From Burkholderiaceae bacterium (lineage in GTDB: Bacteria > Pseudomonadota > Gammaproteobacteria > Burkholderiales > Burkholderiaceae_D), in contig SCTK01000006.1 of the NCBI GenBank assembly GCA_004298905.1, positions 1 through 64,000 on the forward strand: DNA of 64,000 nt. Reading direction: 5' to 3'. Of this stretch, positions 16,801 to 24,687 are shown one piece after another (the stretch's first letter is position 1; each line of letters starts with the position of its first letter). A program made the translations under genes and the position numbers. The notes beneath the pieces are model-generated. The model was not told where the DNA came from and ran no database searches. It worked only from the letters and a program-made list of their open reading frames with translations.

Positions 16801-17718
16801 TCAGATTGTCTTCCGGGCCTGCCAGCTCAGCATGAAAATGCCTGCGAGCACACAGGCTGTGCCCAGCACATGCCAGGCGGTAATTGTTTCGCCCAGTATC
16901 GCCCCACCCATCAGTAGCGTGCTCATCGGCCCGACCATGCTGATTTGTGCTGCGACCCCGGCAGTGAGAAATTCAATCGACAGCATGACGCAAAACACCG
17001 GGATCACGGTGCAGAACATGGCGTTGAACACGCTCAGTGCATACACCTGCCAAGGCAATTGCAATGCGGCCCAATCACGCAGCACCAGAAACTGGGCAAT
17101 ACAGGCGAACGCAGCCACAATCGATGCCAGCGCAGTCATGCGCAACGTGCCGATCTGACGCAACAGTTCGCCACCGAACAGTAGATACAGGGCATATGTG
17201 ACCGCACTGGCAAAAACCAGTCCGCCGCCCAGCCACAGATTCGGTTGTGCCAGCCGGACATCGTGCGCAAATGCCAACGCAATGCCGCAATAGCTGACGC
17301 CCATGGCCCACCATTGCAAACGCGTGATGGTTCTGCCATACAACAAGCGGGCAAACAACAGCACCAGCGTGGGATAGATGAACAGGGTGAGCCGTTCAAG
17401 CGCGGCGGACACATATTGCAAGCCGAGAAAATCAAGGAAGCTTGCCGCGTAATAGCCCAGCAGCCCAATCCCGATCACCTGACCCCATTGGCGCGGTGCC
17501 ACAGTCACCGGCGCGCGCCGCTGGAGCAGCACCGCAATGACAACAAAAAACGGCAGGGCGAAGGCCATGCGCAAAGCCAGCAGCGTTGCAGCATCAACAC
17601 CATAGCGATAGGCCAGCTTGACGACGATGGCCTTGGCGGAAAACAGGATGGCACCGATCAGGCCGAGTGTCAGGCCAAGGGCGAAGCGGTGTTTGGGGTC
17701 GTGGAGAAATGCGTGCAT
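16801..17718 (-). CDS. DMT-family (EamA) inner-membrane transporter
   Basis: 305 residues from the ATG at 17718; an in-frame start five codons earlier exists. About ten hydrophobic segments form two EamA repeats, e.g. FALGLTLGLIGAILFSAKAI at the start, AMGVSYCGIALAF in the middle and ISMVGPMSTLLMGGAILGE near the end. EamA proteins export or import small metabolites such as amino acids or nucleosides. The substrate cannot be read from sequence. It is followed closely (about 40 bp) on the same strand as the HD-GYP gene, which could place both on one transcript. Confidence 0.82.
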   Translation of the reverse strand: MHAFLHDPKHRFALGLTLGLIGAILFSAKAIVVKLAYRYGVDAATLLALRMAFALPFFVVIAVLLQRRAPVTVAPRQWGQVIGIGLLGYYAASFLDFLGLQYVSAALERLTLFIYPTLVLLFARLLYGRTITRLQWWAMGVSYCGIALAFAHDVRLAQPNLWLGGGLVFASAVTYALYLLFGGELLRQIGTLRMTALASIVAAFACIAQFLVLRDWAALQLPWQVYALSVFNAMFCTVIPVFCVMLSIEFLTAGVAAQISMVGPMSTLLMGGAILGETITAWHVLGTACVLAGIFMLSWQARKTI

Positions 17719-17758
17719 CGCGCAACGATACACGAGGGCTGAATAAACTTGTCAGCGA

Positions 17759-18991
17759 TCAGGCCGGCTCGACCAGATAATCCATTGGGGTCAATGACCA
17801 CTTGGCAGGCGATTCGTGCGTCACGATCTTGTCGTGGCCTAGGGCCAAGTCGATATTGCACGGCGTGATGTAAGACGTCTTGCCGATATCGTAGAACGCG
17901 CGCACTTTCGGCGTCAGCAAGCTGCTGGAATTTTGCGCTGCGACCACGGCCAGCTTGCCGCTGGCCAGCCGCACCAGCGACCCCACCGGATAGATGCCGA
18001 TGCAGCGCATGAAAGCCTGCACATACTGCGGGTCGAAATGATGTCGGCTCCACTCCAGCATCTTGCGCAAGGCATCCGTGGGCGCCATGCCGGCGTGATA
18101 ACTGCGATCCGACGTCAAGGCATCGTAGACATCGACGATGGCCGACATTTTTCCCATCTGCGAAATCTGTTCTCCCGCCAGCTTGAAGGGGTAACCGCTG
18201 CCATCCATGCGTTCGTGATGCTCGATGCAAATGCTGCGCGGAATGTCGCCGATTTCCGGTGTGCGCTGCAAAATCGTCAGCCCATCTTCGGGATGTTTGC
18301 GCATCACTGAAAACTCATCCGGCGCCAGCCGGTCCGGCTTGTTGAGGATGTCGTCGGGTGTGAAGGTTTTGCCGATATCGTGCAGCAAGCCGCCGATCCC
18401 CGCTTGCTGAATGACTTCCGGCGGCAATTCGAGCGAGCGCGCAAAACTGATCATCAGTGTGCATACGCCAACGGAATGCAAAAAAGTGTAATCATCCTTG
18501 CCCTTGATCAGACACAAGGCAGTCAGCGCACCACTGTTGCGGAAAATTGAAGCGGTAATATCTTCCACCAACGGTTCGACCCGATCCAGCTCGACCTGAT
18601 TGCCTAGCCGCGCATCCTGCATCATGTTGCGCACTAGCGTATGCGCTTCGTGGTGAATCTTGCGCGCAACACCCAGCTCTTCAGCGATATCGGTACGCAA
18701 ATCAATGGCGGGTTGCGTCGCCGCAATCGCCCGCATGTCGGCATCCAGATCGCTGCGCAATTGCGCCAGCGGCACGGCATCGCGCACATCGTCACCCTTG
18801 CTGGTGTCGATGTACAGTTCCTTGACGCCTGCCTCGACAATCTGCTGGATCTCGGCCTCGGAACGCACCGGAAAACGGTTGCGGATAAAGGGATGCGACA
18901 GCCAATCGCAATTCAGATCGTGGACATACATGCCCGGCTTGAGCTTGCTCACGGGGATGGATTTTATTTGTTCGGCACTGCGGCGGACCAT
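17759..18991 (-). CDS. HD-GYP c-di-GMP phosphodiesterase with DUF3391
   Basis: 410 residues. Residues about 8-130 are the DUF3391 domain (IPVSKLKPGMYVHDLNCDWL). The HD-GYP domain covers about 150-335: LLHDIGK for the metal His-Asp pair, HPEDG, and HHERMDGSGYP containing the GYP signature. These residues are the complete set for hydrolysis of cyclic di-GMP to pGpG or GMP, so the enzyme is probably active and lowers c-di-GMP. No receiver or membrane domain is present, so it is cytosolic and its control is unclear. It is divergent from yebC across 156 bp. Confidence 0.87.
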   Translation of the reverse strand: MVRRSAEQIKSIPVSKLKPGMYVHDLNCDWLSHPFIRNRFPVRSEAEIQQIVEAGVKELYIDTSKGDDVRDAVPLAQLRSDLDADMRAIAATQPAIDLRTDIAEELGVARKIHHEAHTLVRNMMQDARLGNQVELDRVEPLVEDITASIFRNSGALTALCLIKGKDDYTFLHSVGVCTLMISFARSLELPPEVIQQAGIGGLLHDIGKTFTPDDILNKPDRLAPDEFSVMRKHPEDGLTILQRTPEIGDIPRSICIEHHERMDGSGYPFKLAGEQISQMGKMSAIVDVYDALTSDRSYHAGMAPTDALRKMLEWSRHHFDPQYVQAFMRCIGIYPVGSLVRLASGKLAVVAAQNSSSLLTPKVRAFYDIGKTSYITPCNIDLALGHDKIVTHESPAKWSLTPMDYLVEPA

Positions 18992-19147
18992 ACGGCTTCC
19001 TGTTATGAATAGGTTTCGGCTTCACCTCTGTTTTCGGCAAAACCGGTGAAAAGTTGAGGAAGGGTCGGCTGTCCACTGGGCGGATTCGGATACCCCCCGT
19101 GTTAAAATTCGTGACTTGATTTTCGCTATTCCAACAAGGATCCATCC

Positions 19148-19873
19148 ATGGCAGGGCATTCCAAATGGGCCAACATCCAGCACCGCAAGGGCCGTCAAGA
19201 TGAAAAACGCGGCCGCGTCTGGACCAAGCTGATTCGTGAAGTCACGGTTGCCACCAAACTCGGCGGCGGCGACATTGCGACCAATCCGCGCCTGCGCGTA
19301 GCCATCGACAAGGCCAAGGAACAGAATATGCCGGCCGACAACATCAAGCGCGCCGTCGATCGCGGCAGTGGCACACTGGAAGGTGTGGATTACGAAGAGA
19401 TTCGCTACGAAGGCTACGGCATCGGCGGCGCCGCAGTGATCGTCGATTGCATGACGGACAACCGCACCCGCACCGTAGCTGAGGTGCGCCACGCCTTTTC
19501 CAAGAACGGCGGCAACATGGGCACCGAAGGTTCGGTCGCTTTCCTGTTCACGCACTGTGGCCAATTTCTGTTTGCACCGGGCACGTCCGAAGATAAAGTG
19601 ATGGAAGTGGCGTTGGAAGCGGGCGCGGAAGACGTCAGCAGCGATGAAGAAGGCGGCGTAGAAGTACTCTGTGGCGTCAACGATTTCGCCACCGTCAAGG
19701 AAGCCTTCGATGCCGCCGGCCTGAAAGCCGCGGTGGCCGATATCGTGATGAAACCGATGAATGAAATCAGCCTCGGTGGCGAAGAAGGTCAAAAAATGCA
19801 AAAACTGCTCGACGTGCTGGAAGGTCTGGACGACGTGCAGGAAATTTACACCAATGCGGTGATTGAAGAATAA
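19148..19873 (+). CDS. yebC: YebC/PmpR (TACO1) family protein
   Basis: 241 residues, full length for the family, starting [20 protein letters not shown], the hallmark N-terminus, with the [14 protein letters not shown] and [14 protein letters not shown] motifs. An AAGGA RBS precedes the ATG. YebC proteins were described as transcription regulators and, more recently, as factors that help ribosomes translate proline-rich stretches. It leads the block yebC-purD-(DUF559)-hemF-nadD-rsfS, a common betaproteobacterial order. Only 5 bp separate it from purD. Confidence 0.95.
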   Translation: MAGHSKWANIQHRKGRQDEKRGRVWTKLIREVTVATKLGGGDIATNPRLRVAIDKAKEQNMPADNIKRAVDRGSGTLEGVDYEEIRYEGYGIGGAAVIVDCMTDNRTRTVAEVRHAFSKNGGNMGTEGSVAFLFTHCGQFLFAPGTSEDKVMEVALEAGAEDVSSDEEGGVEVLCGVNDFATVKEAFDAAGLKAAVADIVMKPMNEISLGGEEGQKMQKLLDVLEGLDDVQEIYTNAVIEE

Positions 19874-19878
19874 AGCAC

Positions 19879-21165
19879 ATGAAAATACTCGTCGTAGGCT
19901 CTGGTGGGCGCGAACATGCGCTGTCATGGAAGCTCAGCCATTCACAGAAAATTCAGGTGGTTTATGTCGCGCCCGGCAATGGCGGTACCGTGGGCGATAC
20001 GCCCAGCACGCGTCACCTGGAAAACTTGCCCATCACTGACATCGCGGCGCTGGCTGATTTCGCGGAGAAAGAACAAATTCATCTGACCGTGGTCGGCCCG
20101 GAAGCGCCGCTCGCGGCTGGCATCGTCGATCTGTTTCGCGCGCGCGGCCTGAAAATTTTCGGCCCCACTAAGGCAGCGGCGCAGCTCGAATCGTCCAAGG
20201 ATTTCGCCAAGGCGTTCATGAAGCGCCACAACATTCCCACCGCCGAATATCAAACCTTTTCCGACGCCGCTGCTGCGCACGATTACATCAACAGCAAAGG
20301 CGCACCCATCGTGATCAAGGCCGATGGTCTCGCCGCAGGCAAGGGGGTGGTCGTGGCGATGACGCTGGACGAAGCGCACGCCGCTGTCGACATGATGTTG
20401 CTCGATAACAAGATGGGCGATGCCGGTGCGCGCGTGGTGATCGAAGAATTTCTCGCCGGCGAGGAAGCCAGCTTCATCGTGCTCTGCGATGGCACGCATG
20501 TACTGCCGCTCGCCACCAGTCAGGATCACAAGCGCCTGCTCGATGGCGATGAAGGCCCCAACACCGGCGGCATGGGCGCGTACTCGCCCGCGCCGGTGGT
20601 CACGCCGACGCTGCATGCGCGCGTGATGCGCGAAATCATTCTGCCCACCGTCAATGGCATGGCGAAAGACGGTATTCCCTACACCGGCTTTCTCTATGCG
20701 GGCTTGATGATCGACGAACACGGCACGCCGAAAACGCTGGAATTCAACTGCCGTATGGGCGACCCCGAAACCCAGCCCATCATGGCGCGCCTGAAAACCG
20801 ATCTGGTGCAAGTGATGGAACACGCCGTCAACGGCACGCTCGACAAACTTGAACTCGATTGGGATCGACGCACGGCGCTGGGCGTGGTGATCGCCGCGCA
20901 CAACTACCCCGAGACACCGCGCAAGGACGATGTCATCACCGGCATTCCTACCGAGACCGACGATTGCGTCGTCTTCCACGCCGGTACGCAAATCAAGGAT
21001 GGCCAGCTCGTGACGAATGGCGGCCGCGTGCTCTGCGTCGTCGGCCTGGGCGACATGGTGCGCAAGGCGCAGCAACGCGCCTATGAAGGCGTCGAATCAA
21101 TCCGCTTCGACGGCATGCAGTACCGCAAAGATATCGGGTATCGTGCGATCAATCGCAAGGCATGA
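19879..21165 (+). CDS. purD: Phosphoribosylamine-glycine ligase
   Basis: 428 residues, the usual size. N-terminal MKILVVGSGGREHALSWKL and ATP-grasp elements VIKADGLAAGKGVVVAM, GGMGAYSPAPVV and LEFNCRMGDPETQ are typical GARS motifs. It catalyses ATP-dependent joining of phosphoribosylamine and glycine to GAR in purine synthesis. The stop TGA lies in ATGA at 21162-21165, immediately followed by a REP palindrome (R3) that starts the inserted DUF559 block. Confidence 0.97.
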   Translation: MKILVVGSGGREHALSWKLSHSQKIQVVYVAPGNGGTVGDTPSTRHLENLPITDIAALADFAEKEQIHLTVVGPEAPLAAGIVDLFRARGLKIFGPTKAAAQLESSKDFAKAFMKRHNIPTAEYQTFSDAAAAHDYINSKGAPIVIKADGLAAGKGVVVAMTLDEAHAAVDMMLLDNKMGDAGARVVIEEFLAGEEASFIVLCDGTHVLPLATSQDHKRLLDGDEGPNTGGMGAYSPAPVVTPTLHARVMREIILPTVNGMAKDGIPYTGFLYAGLMIDEHGTPKTLEFNCRMGDPETQPIMARLKTDLVQVMEHAVNGTLDKLELDWDRRTALGVVIAAHNYPETPRKDDVITGIPTETDDCVVFHAGTQIKDGQLVTNGGRVLCVVGLGDMVRKAQQRAYEGVESIRFDGMQYRKDIGYRAINRKA

Positions 21166-21166
21166 T

Positions 21167-21205
21167 CCCCTCCCCTTCAAGGGGAGGGCTAGGGTGGGGA
21201 TGGGT
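21167..21205. repeat. REP-like palindrome R3, left of DUF559 gene
   Basis: Palindrome ccctccccttcaaggggagg plus tail gctagggtggggatgggt. It starts within 2 bp of the purD stop and is the inverse of R4 at 21552-21591, so the two bracket the DUF559 gene. Confidence 0.88.
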
Positions 21206-21209
21206 CACA

Positions 21210-21623
21210 ATGCACGCGCAAAGCAAAAATGCAAAAGTGAATGCCAAAGAATTGCGCAGGCATCTCACGGATCCCGAACGCATCCTGTGGAAGCAATTAT
21301 GTTCCAGGCAATTGCACTGCAAATTCCGGCGCCAGCATCCTTACTTGAATTTCATTCTGGATTTTGTGTGCCTGGACAGGAAAATAGTGATCGAAGTTGA
21401 TGGCTCGCAGCATGCAGATCAAGCGTCGTACGATCAACAGCGTTCACAAACATTGGAACAGGCTGGATTTGCAGTCCTGCGCTTTTGGAACAATGAAATT
21501 ATTGAAAATCTGGATGGAGTCATGGCAGTTGTTTTGGATCACTTGGCTGTAACCCATCCCCACCCCAACCCTCCCCTTGAAGGGGAGGGGGTCGCGAATC
21601 ATGACCAACCCGCTCGCCGTTAA
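21210..21623 (+). CDS. DUF559 (Vsr/PD-(D/E)XK-like) endonuclease-domain protein
   Basis: About 137 residues from the ATG at 21210 (MHAQSKN); an ATG at 21162 overlapping the purD stop is also in frame but would read R3 as protein. The core matches DUF559: [38 protein letters not shown] (the D...E-V-D metal-binding pattern of Vsr-like nucleases) and [13 protein letters not shown]. The C-terminus ([12 protein letters not shown]) is translated from palindrome R4 and it overlaps the hemF start by 23 bp. The role of DUF559 proteins is unsettled: related to very-short-patch-repair nucleases, often next to REP-type repeats. It appears inserted into the purD-hemF junction. Confidence 0.8.
   Translation: MHAQSKNAKVNAKELRRHLTDPERILWKQLCSRQLHCKFRRQHPYLNFILDFVCLDRKIVIEVDGSQHADQASYDQQRSQTLEQAGFAVLRFWNNEIIENLDGVMAVVLDHLAVTHPHPNPPLEGEGVANHDQPARR
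21552..21591. repeat. REP-like palindrome R4, right of DUF559 gene
   Basis: Tail acccatccccaccccaac followed by palindrome cctccccttgaaggggagg; inverse of R3. Its G-rich end contains GGAGG about 12 nt before the hemF ATG and may now serve as that gene's ribosome-binding site. Confidence 0.88.
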
Positions 21624-22512
21624 GACCTATCTGCAGACTTTGCAGCAGCGCATCGTCGCGGGACTCGAAGCCTTCGATGGCCAGCCCTTTCGGCGCGATG
21701 CCTGGGAACGCTCGCCTAATGATCCACTCGGCGGTAGCGGTATCAGCCACATCATCGAGCAAGGAAATTTCTTTGAGCGAGGTGGCGTCTTGTTTTCGCA
21801 CGTCACGGGAACGCAGCTACCGCCTTCGGCCACTGCCGCGCGCCCCGAGCTGGCCGGGCGCAGCTTTGAAGCGATGGGCGTGTCGCTGGTACTGCATCCG
21901 CGCAGCCCGCACTGCCCCACCGTGCACATGAATGTGCGCTTTTTCATTGCCCACGAAAACGACGCGGAACCGATCTGGTGGTTTGGAGGCGGCATGGACT
22001 TGACGCCGTATTACCTCGACACCGAAGACGCGGCGCATTTCCACCGCAGCTGCCGCGACGCACTGGAACCCTACGGCGCCGAGCACTATCCGCGTTTCAA
22101 GCAATGGTGCGACGAATATTTTTATCTCAAGCACCGGCAGGAACCGCGTGGCATCGGCGGCATTTTCTTCGACGATCTGAACGAACCGAATTTCGATCAA
22201 TGCTTTGCCATCCTGCGCAGCGTCGGGGATCACTTCCTGCCCGCCTATGTACCCATCATCGAACGCCGCCGCGACCTGCCCTATGGCGAACGCGAACGCG
22301 ACTTCCAGCTCTACCGCCGCGGCCGCTATGTAGAATTCAATCTGGTCTATGATCGCGGCACGCTGTTCGGCCTGCAGTCGGGCGGCCGCACCGAATCCAT
22401 TCTGGCCTCGCTGCCGCCGCTGGTGCAATGGCGTTACGATTGGAAACCCGCGCCCGGCAGCAAGGAAGAAGAACTCTACACAACGTTTCTCGTCGCCAGA
22501 GATTGGGTATGA
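21601..22512 (+). CDS. hemF: Oxygen-dependent coproporphyrinogen III oxidase
   Basis: 303 residues from the ATG at 21601; an in-frame start eight codons upstream lies inside the REP repeat and is rejected. Family motifs: [51 protein letters not shown] and [20 protein letters not shown]. It makes protoporphyrinogen IX by oxidative decarboxylation of coproporphyrinogen III with O2 in heme synthesis, so the organism meets oxygen. Its stop overlaps the nadD start (ATGA). Confidence 0.96.
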   Translation: MTNPLAVKTYLQTLQQRIVAGLEAFDGQPFRRDAWERSPNDPLGGSGISHIIEQGNFFERGGVLFSHVTGTQLPPSATAARPELAGRSFEAMGVSLVLHPRSPHCPTVHMNVRFFIAHENDAEPIWWFGGGMDLTPYYLDTEDAAHFHRSCRDALEPYGAEHYPRFKQWCDEYFYLKHRQEPRGIGGIFFDDLNEPNFDQCFAILRSVGDHFLPAYVPIIERRRDLPYGERERDFQLYRRGRYVEFNLVYDRGTLFGLQSGGRTESILASLPPLVQWRYDWKPAPGSKEEELYTTFLVARDWV

Positions 22513-23156
22513 GTGCCACCATCGGCCTCTTCGGCGGCAGCTTCGATCCGATCCACAATGGCCATCTGGCGCTGGCGCGTGCCGCGCTGGAACAGTTGCA
22601 ACTCGATCAAGTGCGCTTCCTTCCCGCCGGTCAACCCTGGCAACGCAGCACACTGAGCGCCAGCAATGACGCGCGGCTGGCGATGGTGCAACAGGCGATT
22701 GCCGACGAGTCACATTTTGTCGCCGATGCACGCGAGTTGCAGCGCAGCGGCCCGACGTATACTTACGATACCTTGCGCAGTCTGCGCGCAGAACTGGGCG
22801 AGACCGCCGTGTTGGTCTGGATTCTCGGCAGCGATCAATTGCACAACCTGCCCAGCTGGCATCGTTTTGAAGAATTATTTTCACTGGCGCATTTTGCCGT
22901 CGCGCAGCGTGCGGGTGAAGCACCGCTGACGGTTCCGCCCACGCTGCCCTGCCGCAGCTGCGCTGCCGATGAGGCACACTGGCGCAGCGAACCTGCAGGC
23001 TGGCTGATTCGTTTCGCCATGCCGCCGGTGAATCTTTCCGCCAGCTGGCTGCGCGCGCAACTGGCACAGGGCCAGCCCCCTACAGATCTGCTGCCCGCAG
23101 CCGTTCTACAGATCATTCAACAGCAACATCTCTACGGATTCCATGGACACCACTAA
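22509..23156 (+). CDS. nadD: Nicotinate-nucleotide adenylyltransferase
   Basis: 215 residues, normal length. The ATG at 22509 overlaps the hemF TGA, giving [20 protein letters not shown] with the nucleotidyltransferase GGSFDPxHxGH motif; the C-terminal LSASWLR replaces the usual ISSTxIR. It adenylates nicotinate mononucleotide to deamido-NAD. It overlaps rsfS by 14 bp, so the two are probably translated together, as in many proteobacteria. Confidence 0.95.
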   Translation: MSATIGLFGGSFDPIHNGHLALARAALEQLQLDQVRFLPAGQPWQRSTLSASNDARLAMVQQAIADESHFVADARELQRSGPTYTYDTLRSLRAELGETAVLVWILGSDQLHNLPSWHRFEELFSLAHFAVAQRAGEAPLTVPPTLPCRSCAADEAHWRSEPAGWLIRFAMPPVNLSASWLRAQLAQGQPPTDLLPAAVLQIIQQQHLYGFHGHH

Positions 23157-23490
23157 ATTGCAACGCATCGTCGTCGACGCCCTTGAAGACATCAAGGCTC
23201 AGGACATCAAGGTGTTCAACACTGTCGGGCGCACCGACCTGTTCGAGCGCGTGATCGTCGCCAGCGGCACCTCCAACCGCCAGACCCGTGCACTGGCTTC
23301 CAATGTGCGCGAAAAGGTCAAGGAAAAAGGCGGGCACGTTCTCAGCGTCGAAGGCGAAGACACGGGCGAATGGGTGCTGGTCGATCTGGGCCTGATTGTC
23401 GTGCACATCATGCAACCGGCGATCCGCAGTTATTACAACCTGGAAGAGCTGTGGGGTGGCAAACCGGTGCGGTTGAAAATGTCGGGTTGA
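23143..23490 (+). CDS. rsfS: Ribosomal silencing factor RsfS
   Basis: 115 residues with the RsfS/Iojap core: VVDALEDIKAQDIKVFNT, RVIVASGTSNRQTRALASNV, WVLVDLGLIVVHIM and YYNLEELWGG. It binds uL14 on the large ribosomal subunit and blocks subunit joining in starvation. The overlap with nadD and the ATG at 23143 fit the usual nadD-rsfS pair. The rlmH gene that normally follows in related genomes is absent here; a short hypothetical gene follows instead. Confidence 0.94.
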   Translation: MDTTKLQRIVVDALEDIKAQDIKVFNTVGRTDLFERVIVASGTSNRQTRALASNVREKVKEKGGHVLSVEGEDTGEWVLVDLGLIVVHIMQPAIRSYYNLEELWGGKPVRLKMSG

Positions 23491-23655
23491 AAAATGGCAT
23501 CCGGCTGACAAGAAAATGCGTATATGTGGAATATGGATGCCTTGTATTGACCCAAAGTCAGCGCATAATTTGTCACTGATCAAGCCTTTGAGCGGGGCAC
23601 CCGACCGCTATGCTGGGACTTGAACAAGGTTGCACTTTCCTTCGATGGAGGAAAA

Positions 23656-24168
23656 ATGAATCAGGCGATCTACAAAAAAACAGAACGTGGCCGCACCGAG
23701 GTCCGTGCCCGACGGTTAGCTCTGAGCCACAAACTGCGCGCCTTGCTCGTCATGATCGACGGCGCGCAGACGGTTGCGGCCTACCTGGAAAAACTGCACG
23801 GCTTTGGCATTGGCGAAGAAGCGTTCACGCAGCTGGAACGGGATGGCTTGATCGAAAAGATTCCTACGGCACAGCCAGTTGATGCAACTGCGCCGATCAC
23901 CGCCGGTGGGCCGACTACTGCGGGCGGCCTGACCGACCCAGAGGCGGACCAACGGCGCCGAATTTACAATTTCTACAACAGCACCATCCGCGACACCATC
24001 GGCCTGCGCGGCTTCATGCTGCAACTGGATGTCGAGAAAGCCACCACGCTGGAAGATTACCGTGCGTTGCGCGAACGTTTTGTCGCTGCCGTCGGCAAAT
24101 CGGTCGACCCGGATACCGCACGCCGGCTACAGGAAGAACTGGATCGTTTGCTGGCCGAGAACGGTTGA
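23656..24168 (+). CDS. Conserved hypothetical protein, winged-helix-like N-terminus
   Basis: 170 residues from the ATG at 23656, chosen for its GGAGG RBS at 23647-23651 over an earlier ATG at 23620 without one. Residues about 18-75 (LSHKLRALLVMIDGAQTVAAYLEKL..FTQLERDGLIEK, shown in parts) look like a small winged-helix fold seen in unnamed Burkholderiales proteins. A Thr/Gly/Pro linker follows (about 75-100), then a helical part ending in ARRLQEELDRLLAENG. No catalytic motif, signal peptide or membrane segment. Function unknown. Confidence 0.7.
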   Translation: MNQAIYKKTERGRTEVRARRLALSHKLRALLVMIDGAQTVAAYLEKLHGFGIGEEAFTQLERDGLIEKIPTAQPVDATAPITAGGPTTAGGLTDPEADQRRRIYNFYNSTIRDTIGLRGFMLQLDVEKATTLEDYRALRERFVAAVGKSVDPDTARRLQEELDRLLAENG

Positions 24169-24233
24169 ACTGACAACACCTCCAGCCTCGTGCAGGATGA
24201 ACGCTTCTGACCTGGCGGATCCGGCAAAGTGAA

Positions 24234-24267
24234 ATGTTGGGTTGCCATACCTCCGGCAACCCAACAT
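24234..24267. terminator. 13-bp hairpin between convergent genes
   Basis: 24234-24246 (atgttgggttgcc) pairs exactly with 24255-24267 across an 8-nt loop. It sits between the convergent stops at 24168 and 24274 and could stop transcription from both sides, though neither side has a strong T-tract. Confidence 0.6.
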
Positions 24268-24273
24268 GAATTG

Positions 24274-24471
24274 TCACCGCCCGGCAGCCTTGCGATTGGT
24301 GGCAATAGCGACAACAGCCACCGCAATCAGCACAATGCCGACCACCATATTCAGTTGCTTGCTACACGCGGGACAAATAACAATAGGACCAAAACCGAGA
24401 TCAACGACCGAAACCAAACCCACCAGAGCCAACAACGCCCAGGCCACCATACCGATAAGATTGCTCTTCAT
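24274..24471 (-). CDS. Small two-TM protein with CPAC motif
   Basis: 65 residues, start decided by a strong RBS (gggggag six bases before the ATG at 24471). Two membrane segments (about residues 5-26 and 41-58) flank a short loop with Cys-Pro-Ala-Cys (ICPACSKQL). The CxxC could bind metal or be redox-active, but nothing more can be said. No similar neighbour; the gene-free stretch 24472-24687 upstream probably carries its promoter. Confidence 0.65.
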   Translation of the reverse strand: MKSNLIGMVAWALLALVGLVSVVDLGFGPIVICPACSKQLNMVVGIVLIAVAVVAIATNRKAAGR

Positions 24472-24687
24472 AGACTCCCCCTTGGTTGTCGCACACGCAA
24501 AATGCTCAGAACTATCGCGACGTTATAGTCATGAGCGAATTCATGCCGAACAAGCTGACACGCAAAATATTTTTATTGATATAAATTCTCCCGCCACGGT
24601 GTCAGATGCCACTCGTAAAGTCAAGCTTCCTCATGCTCGATGTATATCATCCAACTCCTGGAAGTGTGGGTCAGTCCCTTTATATTC

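Noticed and set aside
21162-21210. ATG overlapping the purD stop as start of the DUF559 protein
   Set aside because: It would translate the REP palindrome; the family N-terminus begins near MHAQSKN at 21210. Not fully excluded because ATGA coupling is attractive.
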